Below, in pieces: positions 44,329 to 55,389 of a stretch of DNA of 64,000 nt. Each line of letters begins with the position of its first letter. The stretch's first letter is position 1. Origin of the DNA: Dama dama (lineage: Eukaryota; Chordata; Mammalia; Artiodactyla; Cervidae); NCBI RefSeq assembly GCF_033118175.1, contig NC_083692.1:17232501-17296500 (forward strand). The letters are read 5' to 3'. The notes beneath the pieces were generated by a model. It was not told where the DNA came from and ran no database searches. It worked only from the letters and a program-made list of their open reading frames with translations. The translations under genes and the position numbers were made by a program.

Positions 44329-45502
44329 CCATTCCCTCGAGTCTCCAGTATGTGATCCATAGCGTGATTTGGGGAGGACCAGGACAGCCCTGCCCCAAAG
44401 ACAAATCACTTTGTGTTATCTCCCACCATCATCAGTTGGTTCTTTAAAGCTCATTGCCCTGTTCCTCTTGTCCTTTTGTTGAAGCCTGTGCTTTTCCAGA
44501 AGAAAAGCCATATATGGTGTAAGCAAGAAGATCTCAATATGGAGTAGGGAGACCTGGAGTCTGGCCCCAGCCCACTCACTGTCTCTGTAGACAATAGAGA
44601 TCCAGTATCCACACAGCCCATCCCCTGTGAAATAAACGGGTTAGACTTGCCATCTCTGAGGACATTTCCTGCTAGAAGAAACTGTGGTCAGTGATTCAAG
44701 TGTGGATGGGCTCCCTGGACAGCCTTCCTCCGAGATGAGGCACATAGCACAGAAGCCTAATTAGAAGGCTGGGATCCCAAGACTCTGTTGCCTGAGCCCT
44801 AATTTGCCCCAGAACTGGATGTGACCCAGGGCAAGGAGAACCTGGGGCCGTGGGCATTGCCAGACTTCAGCCAGCTCCTGCAGCCCTGCAATTCCACATT
44901 AGCAAAGCTCTGTTTCAGAAAGGTTCAAGAACTTGATTGGTACAAGCTGGAAGTTGGTTGGCCACATTAAGAACTCAGCATCCCCCTTCCCTTGGTCCCA
45001 CTGGCTACAAAAGGAGCTTTGTCTGCCATGGGGAAGCCAGTCCAGGATGTGACCACCAGACGGAATTCAGACTTTAATAGGCTGCAATGTCTGCTCAGAA
45101 ACATACGACTCCAAGCTTCTGCACCTCCAGGGCTGGATGCCCTCCGCATTAGTCCGGGTCACAAGGCGGGGTCTGGCCTGGCTCTGAAGAGAAGGGCCTG
45201 GGCTGCACACCAGCTTGGGCCATCCTTCTTTTCCCATGCTTTCCATGCCCATTCTAAAAATGGACAAAAGTGGCTGGGGGTTGTACTCAGCAGAAATGGT
45301 AGGGTGAGTTACAGGATTTCCCTTTCTCTGCAGCTCCCTCAAAGGTAATACCGCAAGGAGCTGTTCAGGGTCTCACCTGGGTCAGGAGAGAGTATGGCGC
45401 ATGAATGGGATGGGTAGAACCCAGATTCAGAGCCTGCGTCACCTTCCCTTCCACCATCTCCCCAACCTCCTGCTTCATCCAGTGACCAGCTGGATTCCAC
45501 CA
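44329..45502. other. Single-copy stretch, no gene supported
   Basis: Possible tail of the repeat cut by the BovB at 44,330-44,360. Around 45,000-45,345 both strands stay open for about 90-118 codons without a domain. CCATATATGG at 44,508 is a CArG match that chance explains. Confidence 0.4.
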
Positions 45503-45710
45503 CTGTTGTTGAGTCGCTAAATCATGTCTGACTTTTTCGCAAGCCCATGGACTGTAGCCCTCCAGGCTCCTCGGTCCATGGAGTTTCCCAGGCAAGAATA
45601 CTGGAGTTCATTGCCATTTCCTTCTCCAGGGGATCTTCCCAACCCAGGGATCAAACCAGGGTCTCCTGCTTTGCAGGAGAATTCTTTTTGCTGAGCCACC
45701 AGGGAAGCCC
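45503..45710 (-). mobile_element. Bov-tA SINE
   Basis: Minus-strand element from GTTGTTGAGTCGCTAAATC to TGAGCCACCAGGGAAGCCC; near full length. Confidence 0.94.
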
Positions 45711-46239
45711 ATCATACATGAGAGCTAAGCTGGGAAATAGAGAAAAATCTGTCTCAGATACCCACGCCTACTCTGTGGATCCTCTTGTACCCAAGCCTTT
45801 TACTTTAGGGATACCACCTAGTTAGTGGAGTTAAATCCCAAGGGCAGAGTGTTTTCCCAGTGGCTGTAAGATGTCACCAAATAGGTGGTCTCCCTAATGG
45901 AAAGTTGGCCCTTCCGTGGGCTGAAGGTGGGGAGAGGCTGTTTATGGGGGACGAAAGCTGCACTGGCAGGAGAGAGGAAGGAAGCAGTAGTTTTTTGGCT
46001 CTCTGAAAATGTTGCCTAGAGGCATCCTGGATTCTGCCCAGCCTGCAAAAAGAGGGTCATTCACCACTGTGGCTGCACCAGCTGCAGGGAAGTATTGAAA
46101 GGGTTTGGTCTGTCCATGGGCAGCCAGCCAAGTGTGTGGCCATTCAGCTTTAACATCCAGTAGAAAGGGATAAAAGCCAGGGGAGAGTGTGGGATTGCTT
46201 GTAGCTGGAGATCAGGGGAAGATGTATGGTGGCAGGGGA
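45711..46239. other. Single-copy stretch, nothing recognised
   Basis: No repeat family or exon is supported. Confidence 0.4.
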
Positions 46240-46510
46240 GGTTGAAAAGAGAAATAGGCTTGGACACACAGATCTTATGGGAAAGGGTTTCCGGGCACAG
46301 GGAATACAGAGGGTCAAGGTTCGCTGGCTGGAAGACACAGGTGCTGGGAGAAGAGTTTGGCAGGGTGGAAGGTACATGAAGGGAGTAATAAGAAATAAAT
46401 TTGAAAAGGTCAATTGGGATCCAATTATGGAGGGTGGGCCTTGGGCCATGCTAAAAAATTTGGACTGTATTCCACAGGCAACGGGAGCCTTTTAAGATTT
46501 TAGCCAAAAA
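46240..46510 (+). repeat. Old mammalian repeat, family not resolved
   Basis: GGGCCATGCTAAAAAATTTGG and CTGTATTCCACAGGCAACGG belong to a repeat I recognise as widespread in mammals, related to the patch at 25.83 kb. Confidence 0.55.
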
Positions 46511-46539
46511 GTGGCTTAATTAGGGAAATAAACCAAAAT

Positions 46540-46690
46540 TTGCTCAGTACCAAGGATCAGGCACTTTACCAATGTTATCGCATATAATCCCACAGTGATC
46601 CTATGAGGTAGGTGACATAATCCCCATGTTGCAGTTGAGGAAATTGAAGTACAAAGAGGTTAGAAACTTGTCCAAGTCACCCAGTTAAAT
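46540..46690 (-). repeat. MIR SINE
   Basis: CAGTGATCCTATGAGGTAGG, AATCCCCATGTTGCAGTTGA and GTTAGAAACTTGTCCAAGTC follow the reversed MIR order. Confidence 0.82.
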
Positions 46691-46703
46691 CCTCACATGG
46701 GTA

Positions 46704-46903
46704 CAGTGACTCTTGAACAACACGGGCTTGAACTGTGCAGGTCCACTAAAATGCAGATTTCTTTCACCGAATACGTTCTATAGTACTACACAATTGCTGG
46801 TTGAATCTGTGGATGCAGGGGGCTGATGGTAAAATTATACGTGGATTTTCAACCACAGGGAAGGTTGGGGCTCCTATTCCCCACGTTGTTCAAGGGTCAG
46901 TCA
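46704..46903. mobile_element. Tigger-type MITE with TA duplications
   Basis: Terminal inverted repeats: GACTCTTGAACAACACGGG at the left and the reverse of CCCCACGTTGTTCAAGGGTC at the right. TA flanks it at 46,702-46,703 and 46,904-46,905, as expected for pogo/Tigger elements. It is about 200 bases and encodes nothing. Confidence 0.85.
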
Positions 46904-46905
46904 TA

Positions 46906-47643
46906 CCTGATATTTCCTTCTTGTGCACCTTACAGATAAACTAAATGAGAATGTTCTCTAGGAAAAGTGCAGTGAAGATCAAGACAATAAAAGGACAATG
47001 TGAGAATACAGAAATGGTGGAGTGAGCCCAGAAGTCAGCTGTTTAGCAATACTCAAAAGAAATTGGTGTCCAGTAAAATGTCAGGGAGTCCCAAGGAGAA
47101 AGATTTCTAGAAGAATATAATGGATCCAAGAAGCACATAATATTAGTAAAAATCTAGATGATAAAATTGGAACAAGATGGCAAAAACCTAACTTTCTTTA
47201 CCCAAAGAGTAAAAAGGAAGCAATCAAAAGCTCGGTGAAAAACAAACCACCAAACAAGAGTAAGTCATGGTCCAAAAATGAAGCAACATAAGAGGTAAGA
47301 TGCATTAAAGCAAATGGTGGCACATAACACAGGAAAGTCTATGTGATCTTGGGGCTAAGAATACTGCCCTTGGAATGAATGGCACAGGGGTCTGCCCTTG
47401 AATACACAGGAAAAGAAATGTGATCATTTACCATCACCAGGCCCTGGGCCCATTTACCCACACAAAATATGCTATTCTAGTCGCTGTTTATTGGTCTTCA
47501 ATGGACCATGAACAAAAAAAAAAAAAAAAAGGGAAAAGGACACTGTGATTTGGGGACAGGATATAATGTTACCACACTTGACAAATGTAGAAATTTAAAA
47601 CTCACTGATAGAAGAGGTGAGAGGGGAAGACTAGGATGGTAAT
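46906..47643. other. AT-rich single-copy stretch
   Basis: Nothing recognised apart from an A-run at 47,513-47,530. Confidence 0.4.
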
Positions 47644-47654
47644 GCCAATATCCT

Positions 47655-47924
47655 CGGAGAAGGCAATGGCACCCCACTCCAGTACTCTTGCCTGGAAAAT
47701 CCCATGGACGGAGGAGCCTGGTAGGCTGCAGTCCATGGCGTCAGAAGAGTCAGACATGGCTGAGCGACTTCACTTTCACTTTTCACTTTCATCCATTGGA
47801 GAAGGAAATGGCAACCCACTCCAGTGTTCTTGCCTGGAGAATCCCAGGGACGGGGGAGCCTGGCGGGCTGCCGTCTACGGGGTCGCACAGAGTCGGACAC
47901 GACTAAAGTGACTCAGCAGCAGCA
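47655..47924 (+). mobile_element. Bov-A2 SINE (dimeric BovA)
   Basis: Two BovA units in tandem, the first beginning GGAGAAGGCAATGGCACCCC and the second GGAGAAGGAAATGGCAACCC, joined by a CACTTTCACTTTTCACTTTC linker, ending in an AGCAGCAGC tail. Flanked by GCCAATATCCT (47,644-47,654) and GCCAATATTCT (47,925-47,935). Confidence 0.96.
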
Positions 47925-47935
47925 GCCAATATTCT

Positions 47936-48694
47936 ACCTTGTAGGGTAATGGGTCCAATACAGCTGATAGCTAATGAAACAAAGTTATCAGCAGGGGAAC
48001 TAGAATTAGTGACTGCATGAGTTAAAATTAAAAAAAAAAAAAAAAAAAGGAACTGTTATGGGGATAACACAGTCATGGGACCTGACTAAATAGTCTGGGT
48101 AAACCTGTTGCCTCTGTGTCTGGTGCTGGACCTGAGGTCAGCAGGACTAGCAATGGAGATGAAAAGATGGGAGCAAAGAAGGAGAAGGAGAACCTGGAGC
48201 CTGTTTCTGTCTCCACCTCCCACCGCCTTGATATGGATGACTTTCTAGACAAGTGGATGCCCCGGCCATGGAGCTGCACTTGCATCCAGCCCAGGCCATA
48301 GCAGAGCTGAAGGAGACCTGGAAGGGGTGGGAGGACCCTCAGGCAGCAGGCCGATGAGGCGAGCCACTTGTCGGCAATAGGCAGGGACTGCAATGGTACC
48401 TGGCCCTGTGCCAGCCTTCAGACAGTAAAAATGGCTGTTGCCTCACTTCCACCTTCCAAAATTTTGTGCAAACGTCCTGCATAACTAATCCTAATTTGGA
48501 ACCGTGATGGGGAGGGTACTGGGAGAAACGTATTAATAGTTCCTGCTGAGTTGACACCGTACATACAAATTGACATACTCTGAAAATCCGAGAGAGGGAC
48601 AAAGGCAGTTGTCACAGGATGAGGTCCCTGGAAGTAGACACTGAGATAATTAGAGACACATGATGCTTATGATGATGGACACCTGTGGAAAGAG
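47936..48694. other. Single-copy stretch, nothing recognised
   Basis: An A-run is at 48,030-48,048. An open frame at 48,116-48,301 has charged composition but no domain or splice context. Confidence 0.4.
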
Positions 48695-48890
48695 TGGGAT
48701 CGTGCAGGACATTTGGCCTTCTCCAGAACATCCATAGGATGTTTGATCCATAGACATTTGGCCCATGCCAAAAGGTCCTTGGAATTTGGTCCTAGCCAAA
48801 ACATCTATGAACATATTTGGTCCATGTCATGGGGTTTTTGGCAAGATCGAATATCAAGGGCCTTTTGGCATGGACTGAATGTCAGCTAAG
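48695..48890. repeat. Degenerate ~30-bp tandem element with TTTGG/CCAAA words
   Basis: The segment is built from repeated words: ACATTTGGCC, ACATTTGGCCC then CCAAAAGGTCC, AATTTGGTCC then CCAAAACATC, and ATATTTGGTCC. Spacing is about 28-32 bases. Some pairs are inverted, such as TTTGGCCCATGCCAAA. I do not recognise the family. Confidence 0.55.
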
Positions 48891-49170
48891 CAAGTGGGAA
48901 GGAAGCAGGTTGGGCAGAGGAACGAGTCAAACTGCAATACAGATCCTACAAAGCCTCCTCCCAACCAACCCAGAGCACTGAGGTGAGCATTCACCGTTTG
49001 AGTCCCTTGACCAGAAAAGCCCTGGCCTTATTCTCTCATGTGATGTGCTGGATACAGGCTGCTGTAGAAAAGGTGTGGCCTGGGCAAGGCAGCTGTGTGC
49101 CTCTGAAGCTGATCCTAAAGGAGCTGGCAGCCGGTGGACCACTATTCATGTGGCTGGGCTGCAAGTGGGT

Positions 49171-49313
49171 CTTGTGTGTGTGTGTGTGATTTATTTATTT
49201 ACATATTGGCCATGTGGCATGCGGGATCTTAGTTCCCCAATCAGGTTTCAAACCCATGCCCCCTGCATTGGGAGCACAGAGTCTTAACCACTGGACCACC
49301 AGGGAAGTCCCTA
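49171..49313 (-). mobile_element. CHR-1-like short SINE
   Basis: ATTTATTTATTTACATATTGGCC through GACCACCAGGGAAGTCCC on plus is the reversed short CHR SINE. Flanked by CAAGTGGGT (49,162-49,170) and CAAGTTGGT (49,314-49,322). A TG run sits at its tail. Confidence 0.9.
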
Positions 49314-49391
49314 CAAGTTGGTTTTTGTAGGGATCATACAGCATCCAGATGACCTGTCTCCAAGCCCACCCAAGCATATGCATGAGCTGTG

Positions 49392-49608
49392 AAAGTGAAA
49401 GTGAAGTGAAAAGTCGCTCAGTCGTGTCCAACTCTTTGAGAACCCATGGACTGTAGCCCACCAGGCTCCTCCGTTCATGGAACTTTCCAGGCAAGAGTAC
49501 TGGAGTGGGTTGCCATTTCCTTCTCCAGGGGATCTTCCCGACCTGGGGATCGAACCTGGGTCTCCCACATTGCGGGCAGACGCTTTACCTTCTGAGCCAC
49601 AATCCTGC
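49392..49608 (-). mobile_element. Bov-tA SINE
   Basis: Minus-strand element from GTGAAAGTGAAGTGAAAAGTC to CTTTACCTTCTGAGCCACA. The very head is truncated. Confidence 0.94.
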
Positions 49609-50650
49609 TTAATCCGAGCAAGGAGACAAGAGGTGAAGTCCCCTCAGGAACCACGAGGACACAGCGGGGTTGGCATATTCTATTACTTAGAGATAGAAGG
49701 CAACTGACAGAACCAAGAACCACAACGGTTAAAAGCCATTGCCTCCGAGGGACAAGACTGACTCCAAGGTACAGTGGAATGGAGATCTGCTCTTAACTAG
49801 AAGCCCTCTGTGCCATTTTATTTTTCTAACCATGTGCATACAGTTCATGGATTAAATATTTGTAAATTTTCTTTTAAGTTTGGGGTTGTCTGACTCCACG
49901 CCACATCCCACAGTCATGCCCCAGGCAGGCCTATTTGGAGTGGGCACAGGGAACCTTCGCTTTCTCTGGGGGGGTAGGCACAGCTGTGAGTGCCTGGCTG
50001 TGAGTGCCTGGCTGTGACTTGGCAGGCAGTGCCTGGCCCATCATTCCCAAGGTGGGAAGCTGGCCAAGTCCTTCATCTCGTGCCCTGAGTGGACGGGTGC
50101 CCAGGACCAGCCCCCGTGTGGTGCTGGATTGGGGGCCTCTCTGTTTCCACTGGAGAGCTGCTGAAAGTGCCATCACTGAGAAGAGGGTGCCCTTTCGCAT
50201 ATCCGGACTCTTCCCAAACTTTCACTTCTGTGATTCAGACTCCGAGGACCAGAGCCTGACACCTAGAGAAGGTCAGCAGTCGGTAGGTCTGGTGGGAAGT
50301 ACTCCTCAAGGCTGGATGGACCTGTGGTTACTGCGGGAGGATCACTCGGTCTGAGGATGTCCCTTCTTATTTTTTTAAAAAACTTTTTTAAAAACTTTTT
50401 TACCACTACTGTATGGGAAGTTAGGAAAATAAAGACAGGTTGACCATACCTCCACCCCGGCGCCAATGCAGTCATTACTTTCTTGCCGTATTTCCTCTTA
50501 CTTCATTCTCCCCTACAGCTACCCTTTAAAAAAAAATCTAGCGGTCATCCCATTGTACATAAATTTGGATGCTTGCATTTTCTGCTAAATTTACACCATA
50601 AGCATTCTCCCTGTTGTTACCTAAGCTTCATAGCTATATTTTATTCTTTA
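49609..50650. other. Single-copy stretch, no gene supported
   Basis: Includes a small 14-base tandem repeat at 49,983-50,017. Open frames up to 116 codons on plus show no domain. Confidence 0.4.
49983..50017. repeat. 14-bp tandem repeat, 2.5 copies
   Basis: GCTGTGAGTGCCTG occurs at 49,983-49,996 and 49,997-50,010, then GCTGTGA. Confidence 0.9.
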
Positions 50651-50908
50651 ATATTTATTTATATATCTTTATTTCTTTTGACTGCATTGGGTCTTAGTAG
50701 TGGCACGTGGGCTCTTTATTGAGACATGCAGGCTTCTCTCTAGTTGTGGGGCCCAGGCTTAGTGGCCCCACGCCATGTGAGAATCTTAGTTCCATAACCA
50801 GAGATGGAAACTACATTCCCTGAATTACAAGGCAGATTCTCTCTCTTTTTTTTTCTCTTTTATCATTGCAAGGCAGATTCTTAGCCACTGGACCACCAGA
50901 GAAGTCCC
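50651..50908 (-). mobile_element. CHR-type SINE with internal duplication
   Basis: ATTTATTTATATATCTTTATTTC to CCACCAGAGAAGTCCCC. The word AAGGCAGATTCT occurs twice (50,829-50,840 and 50,870-50,881), with a T-rich insert between the copies. Confidence 0.88.
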
Positions 50909-51914
50909 CATAGCTATCACTTTAAACAGCTGCATGAGATAAGGCCAAGGATTTTATCCCAGAATCTAATAACACAGGATCCCAATGCACAGTAGACAAT
51001 TCATACTCTTTTTTCAGGAACAGAATGCGTGATCGAGCCCTAGTCTGTTTTACCACCCCAAAAGAACTTTTTGGCTGACCTAATACTATTCTCTTACTGT
51101 GGGGAATTGATATTGAAGGAATTCCAATTTTTCAAACACACTGTCTTATTTCTCTCCTGGACAGCCTTCCTTTCTCAATCAATTTCCCCAACCAACCTCT
51201 ACACTCTGCTCTTTGCCTACCAATCCCAAATCATACAGACTCTGTCCCTCATTTATCATAAATCAACCGGCCTTTGCGGAGTAAGCAGCAGTGCCTGCGA
51301 GTGGGTTACGTGAGTAATAGCAAATCGTGTTAGTAGCTGGGTTAGCGGAGTGGGGAGCATGGGTCCCATCTGAGCTGGGGCCCTCCATGCACTTCAGAGG
51401 CAGTGATTTCTGTCAACACTGCTGTCACCATCAAGTACCCTTCGTCCTGAAATAGTGGCCCAGGCCCTGCCAGTTATTTCATCTCGGTGCTTACGTTTTT
51501 GATGTGAGTTTAAACATTGAAACATCATGAACATGAAACATAAACACTCAACCCGCCATGGCATTTTAATGAGGTTCAACTGGGTTCAGCATGTCCTATT
51601 ACTTACAATTGTGTAAAAGCTTTTCGACCCAGATCACTTCCTTAGGTCTGGCCCATTTCAGCCAAGACAAACTTTCTGTTTTCTGAGCACTTTAAAGTTT
51701 GGGGAGAATTATTCTGGGCAGATGATGAACACCCACAGGGCCTTCCTCAGCTCTGTGTAGTTGGATCAGCAGTTTAACTGAGCTTCTCAAAAACTCCTGA
51801 AGAGGAAATGACTGAGTGATAAACCGTGATGGCTCACTTGCCCTGAGGATGCTCCCCACCCACCTTTGCCTTGCTCCTTCACTTTTCAAATCACAACCAC
51901 ATCTGTGGCTCTTA
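50909..51914. other. Single-copy stretch, nothing recognised
   Basis: About 1 kb with no repeat family or exon that I can support. Confidence 0.4.
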
Positions 51915-52025
51915 GATGCCTACCAGGGAGCAAGAAAAGGGTTCTTAATATTCCCATCTGACAAGTGTGGCAACTGAGGCCTAGAAAGATAAGGTGACTT
52001 GTACATGACCGCAACACAAAGAAAA
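51915..52025 (-). repeat. MIR SINE fragment
   Basis: ATTCCCATCTGACAAGTGTG, AACTGAGGCCTAGAAAGATA and GGTGACTTGTACATGACC in reversed MIR order. Confidence 0.75.
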
Positions 52026-52077
52026 CTAGTTGTCCAAAGTTCCTTCTACTAAACGTATTTAGGTACAGACTAAGCAG

Positions 52078-52388
52078 CTATCCTAAAGGACATCAACCCT
52101 GAATATTCATTGGAAGGACTGATGCTAAAGCTGAAGCTCCAATACTTTGACCACCTGATTCAAAGAGCTGACTCATTGAAAAAGACCCTGATGTTGGGAA
52201 AGACTGAGGGCAAGAGGAGAGGAGGGCAACAGAGGATGAGATAGTTGGATGGCATCACTGACTCAATGGACATGAGTTTGAGCAAGCTCCAGGAGAGAGT
52301 GAAAGACAGGGAAGCCTGGTGTGCTGCAGTTCATGCAGTCGCAGAGTTGGACACGACTTAGCAACTGAACAACAAACAACAACAAGCT
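52078..52388 (+). mobile_element. BovB LINE 3' end
   Basis: ATCCTAAAGGACATCAACCC through GGACACGACTTAGCAACTG, ending in AACAACAAACAACAACAA. 5'-truncated. Confidence 0.95.
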
Positions 52389-53109
52389 GCTATAAAGATG
52401 CTTAAAACTGTCCCAGCACACGGGCAGGTGGTCCAGGCCATTAGGTGATCCTGCCATCCTCCACACACAGCTTCCATCGCTGTGTCCAAGTCCAAGATGG
52501 CTTCTCCTGTATCCTCACCCCCTGGGGAGGGAAGGTAGAAAGGGCAAGGGAGAGGTCACAAATTCCCTTTAAGGTCATGCATTCCTTTTATGGCCAAGAG
52601 TTCTTAATGGGCATACCAAGCAGCAAGGGTAGCATGTGCCCGGTTCGCACTCAGTTCTAATAATGAACAAAGGTGATCAGATATCAGTTGACAACCAGTG
52701 CGCTCCAGTGTGTATGTTATGGGCGACCCTAAAGGGGGCAGATGAGGGAAGCTCAGAGAGGGCTAAGTTTCTGCAGCTCTGATTATCCTGGAGCTATGGG
52801 CTCAGCACACACACACACACCATAAATGCATGGGAACTGGCCTTGCCCACTAGATGCTCACATTTTAAGAGGCAACAAACATAAACAGGACATGCTGACC
52901 AGAGGACAAGGCATGAAACCAATATATGACTGAATGGCAAAACATAGACACATACCAGGCATGGATTTCCCTGCCAAGGGACCAGGGCATCTAAGGATAA
53001 AGTGGAGATCCCCGAACTGGTCCTCAAACTCTGCCTCCTTCCCACCTTCCATTACATTGTTTGTATTGTGATCAGTTGGGCATATTTGTGCCACTCCACC
53101 CTGTCTAGA
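52389..53109. other. Single-copy stretch, nothing recognised
   Basis: A short CA run is at 52,806-52,820. No exon or repeat family is supported. Confidence 0.4.
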
Positions 53110-53192
53110 ATAAAAATTTCACCAAATCTTGTATACCCAGTGCTTAACATAGTATCTGGGAAATAATGGATGCTAAACAAATGAGTGACCCT
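53110..53192 (+). repeat. L2-like 3' end fragment
   Basis: TACCCAGTGCTTAACATAG followed by GATGCTAAACAAATGAGTGA resembles the L2/MIR terminus. Confidence 0.5.
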
Positions 53193-53207
53193 TAAAATAG
53201 CCCTTGA

Positions 53208-53340
53208 GACATCCCTGGTGATCCAGCGATTGACTCTGCTTTCTGGTGTAGGGGACACGGATTCGAATTCTGGTTGGGGAACTAAGATCCCACATGCTAC
53301 ATGGCACAGCCTATAAATGAAAAATTAATTACTTAATTAA
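53208..53340 (+). mobile_element. CHR-1-like short SINE
   Basis: ACATCCCTGGTGATCCAGCG, GGGACACGGATTCGAATTC and GGGGAACTAAGATCCCACAT in sense order, then an AAAATTAATTACTTAATT tail. Confidence 0.85.
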
Positions 53341-53364
53341 AATGACTTTTAAAATTGTGTCATT

Positions 53365-53440
53365 TTCTACCATACACCTGGTGCACAATATATGCACAAT
53401 GCCTGACATTTAGTTGGTGCTCAATACATGGAGTTGACAG
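53365..53440 (+). repeat. L2/MIR 3' end fragment
   Basis: CAATGCCTGACATTTAGTTGG then TGCTCAATACATGGAG. Confidence 0.5.
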
Positions 53441-53739
53441 ACTTAACTAGAACTTAATTAAAGAGGAATGCTATCAGGTGCAGCAAAGACATCCCCAGAA
53501 GGCACAACACATGGTTGCCAATTCAGTCCAGCTGCACCAACGGGATTTTCAGAGTCTGTAAGTCCCATATGTGCAGCTTGGTCTGCCCAGCAGATGGAGG
53601 CTTGTGATGCATTTGGCGAAGGTTGTCTGGAGCTGGGGCCAACCATGCTACACTTTAGGCTCCCACTCCTTTTTTCTCCCCTCACTGACTCCCCAAGTCT
53701 CAGTCCTTAACCAGCAGCTCTGGTCCCCATCCTCCATTC
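53441..53739. other. Short unassigned stretch
   Basis: Open on both strands for about 75-85 codons without a domain; nothing recognised. Confidence 0.4.
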
Positions 53740-53880
53740 CCAGGGAGACTCAGATTATCAACAGGGCCGCTACTGGATCACTTTGTCTTCAACGCATCTT
53801 GGGTGCCAAGCACAGTACTTGGCACTAAGGTAAAGCAGTGAATTAGACAGATAAGGTCCCTGCCCACACGACATGTAACA
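53740..53880 (-). repeat. L2 LINE fragment
   Basis: GGTGCCAAGCACAGTACTTG, GTAAAGCAGTGAATTAGACAG and AGGTCCCTGCCCACACG match reversed L2. Confidence 0.6.
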
Positions 53881-54156
53881 CCTATCAGGGGATCAGCTAA
53901 GCTAAATGATCCCAAAGTGACACGGTCAGGTGTACCTGTCACCTTGAGAGTAGCATCTGTCTTCAGGACACCAAGCACTTCGCACTCAGCCTGTCTCCCC
54001 TCCTGAGCTGAGGTTCAGAGAACATGAGCACGAGTCCACCGTCGGACCCAGACCTGCCTCCTGCCCGCCTTGAGCACATCCTGCATCTTCTCCATACCTG
54101 TCCCCTCATCTGTGAAATGAGGTCGAGAACAACAGCCATTCTGCCTTCATTTCAGG

Positions 54157-54196
54157 GTTCAGTTCAGTTCAGTTCAGTCGCTCAGTCGTGTCCAAC
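54157..54196 (-). mobile_element. 40-bp BovB terminal insertion with exact duplication
   Basis: Only the extreme 3' end of BovB is present: four GTTCA units followed by GTCGCTCAGTCGTGTCCAAC. It is bounded by a perfect 10-base target-site duplication, TCATTTCAGG, at 54,147-54,156 and 54,197-54,206. Confidence 0.92.
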
Positions 54197-54255
54197 TCAT
54201 TTCAGGATTAGAGAAGGACTAAATAAGGCACGTGAAAGGGCCCTGTAAGCTGTAA

Positions 54256-54486
54256 CGTGTGTGTGCATGTGTGCTAAGTCACTTTAGTCGTGTCTGACTC
54301 TTTGCAACCCTGTGGACTGTAGCCCGCCAGGCTCCTCCGTCCATGGGGATTCTCCAGGCAAGAATACTAGAGTGGGTTACCACGCCCTCTGCCAGGGAAT
54401 CTTCCTGACTCAGGGTTCCAACCCGTGTCTCCTGCAGCTCCTAAACTGCAGGCAAATTCTTTACCACTGAGCCACCAGGGAAGCCT
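54256..54486 (-). mobile_element. Bov-tA SINE
   Basis: Minus-strand element from a GTGTGTGTGCATGTGTGC tail to CACTGAGCCACCAGGGAAGCC. Flanked by TAAGCTGTAA (54,246-54,255) and TAAGCTACAA (54,487-54,496). Confidence 0.95.
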
Positions 54487-54674
54487 TAAGCTACAATAAA
54501 TGTTGCTTATTACTGTTGTCACAATTAGTATTGTTACTCCTAAGTAATCCTTCCTCCTGATTTTACCCTCTGACTGTCAGTGGTGTCAACATTCTCCTCG
54601 TCCCCTAGCCTAAGGTTACCTGTTGTTTCTGTCTCTCCAAACCTTTTCTCCCCTTCGTTAGACACCAAAGCTCA

Positions 54675-55030
54675 ACTGGTTTTCCTATAAAGAGCACATT
54701 CTGTCTCCATCTCCCTGGCTACAGTGATTGGTTCAGAGAATGGGCATGTGACCCAAGCCAGCCAGTAGGTATCCTTCTGGGATTTTCTTACCAAAGCTAT
54801 GAAAGAAAAGGTCCCTCTCTGCTGAGATTACCTGATTCTGGAGCTCCAGCAACTACTGATACCATCATGTGGAGAAATCTCATCTGAAGAATAAGCCAAG
54901 CAGAGAAAGACTATGTTGAAGCAAGCTATTCTTAAAGCCAGAAGTAACCCAGACTTGCTAGGCACACAAATGAAGGTAAGCTCTCTTTTTTATAAGCTGA
55001 TTGAGTTGAGTTTCTATCACACAAAAGTGG
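54675..55030. repeat. Old interspersed repeat, family not resolved
   Basis: CTACAGTGATTGGTTCAGAG, GGGCATGTGACCCAAGCCAG and TGATTGAGTTGAGTTTCTATC match a common old repeat. Its 3' end is related in style to the pair at 7.9 and 8.3 kb. Confidence 0.55.
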
Positions 55031-55389
55031 AAGACTTCTGACAAACTCAAGACTCAAAACTAAAAAAAAAAAAAAAGACTCAAAACTTAGGTGATATGTT
55101 CTATTTGTCCTTTTTCTTTTTCCAATTCCAATATTTGATCTATTAGAGCTTGTAAACAGAGTCCTTTCTGCTACATGGTTCTGCTACTGTCCTGGCCAGA
55201 CTCCCTTTGTGTCACACCTGGAGGCAGTCTGGTGGGAAAAGCTGAAGGATTAGAGTTAGAAAGAGCTGGGGTGAATTCTGGCTGCATTATTTACTCACCA
55301 TTCATGTGATCTTAGGTTTATCTGGACCTCAGCATTTTCCTCTGTAAAGTGGGACAAATCCATACCGTCCATGGCTGTTGTATGAAATG
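55031..55389. other. Single-copy stretch with an A-run
   Basis: A-run at 55,063-55,077 between two copies of GACTCAAAACT. Nothing else recognised. Confidence 0.4.

Noticed and set aside
307..44517. Three perfect CArG boxes (307-316, 2921-2930, 44,508-44,517)
   Set aside because: A rough expectation for this motif in 64 kb of such composition is about four, so three matches carry no signal.
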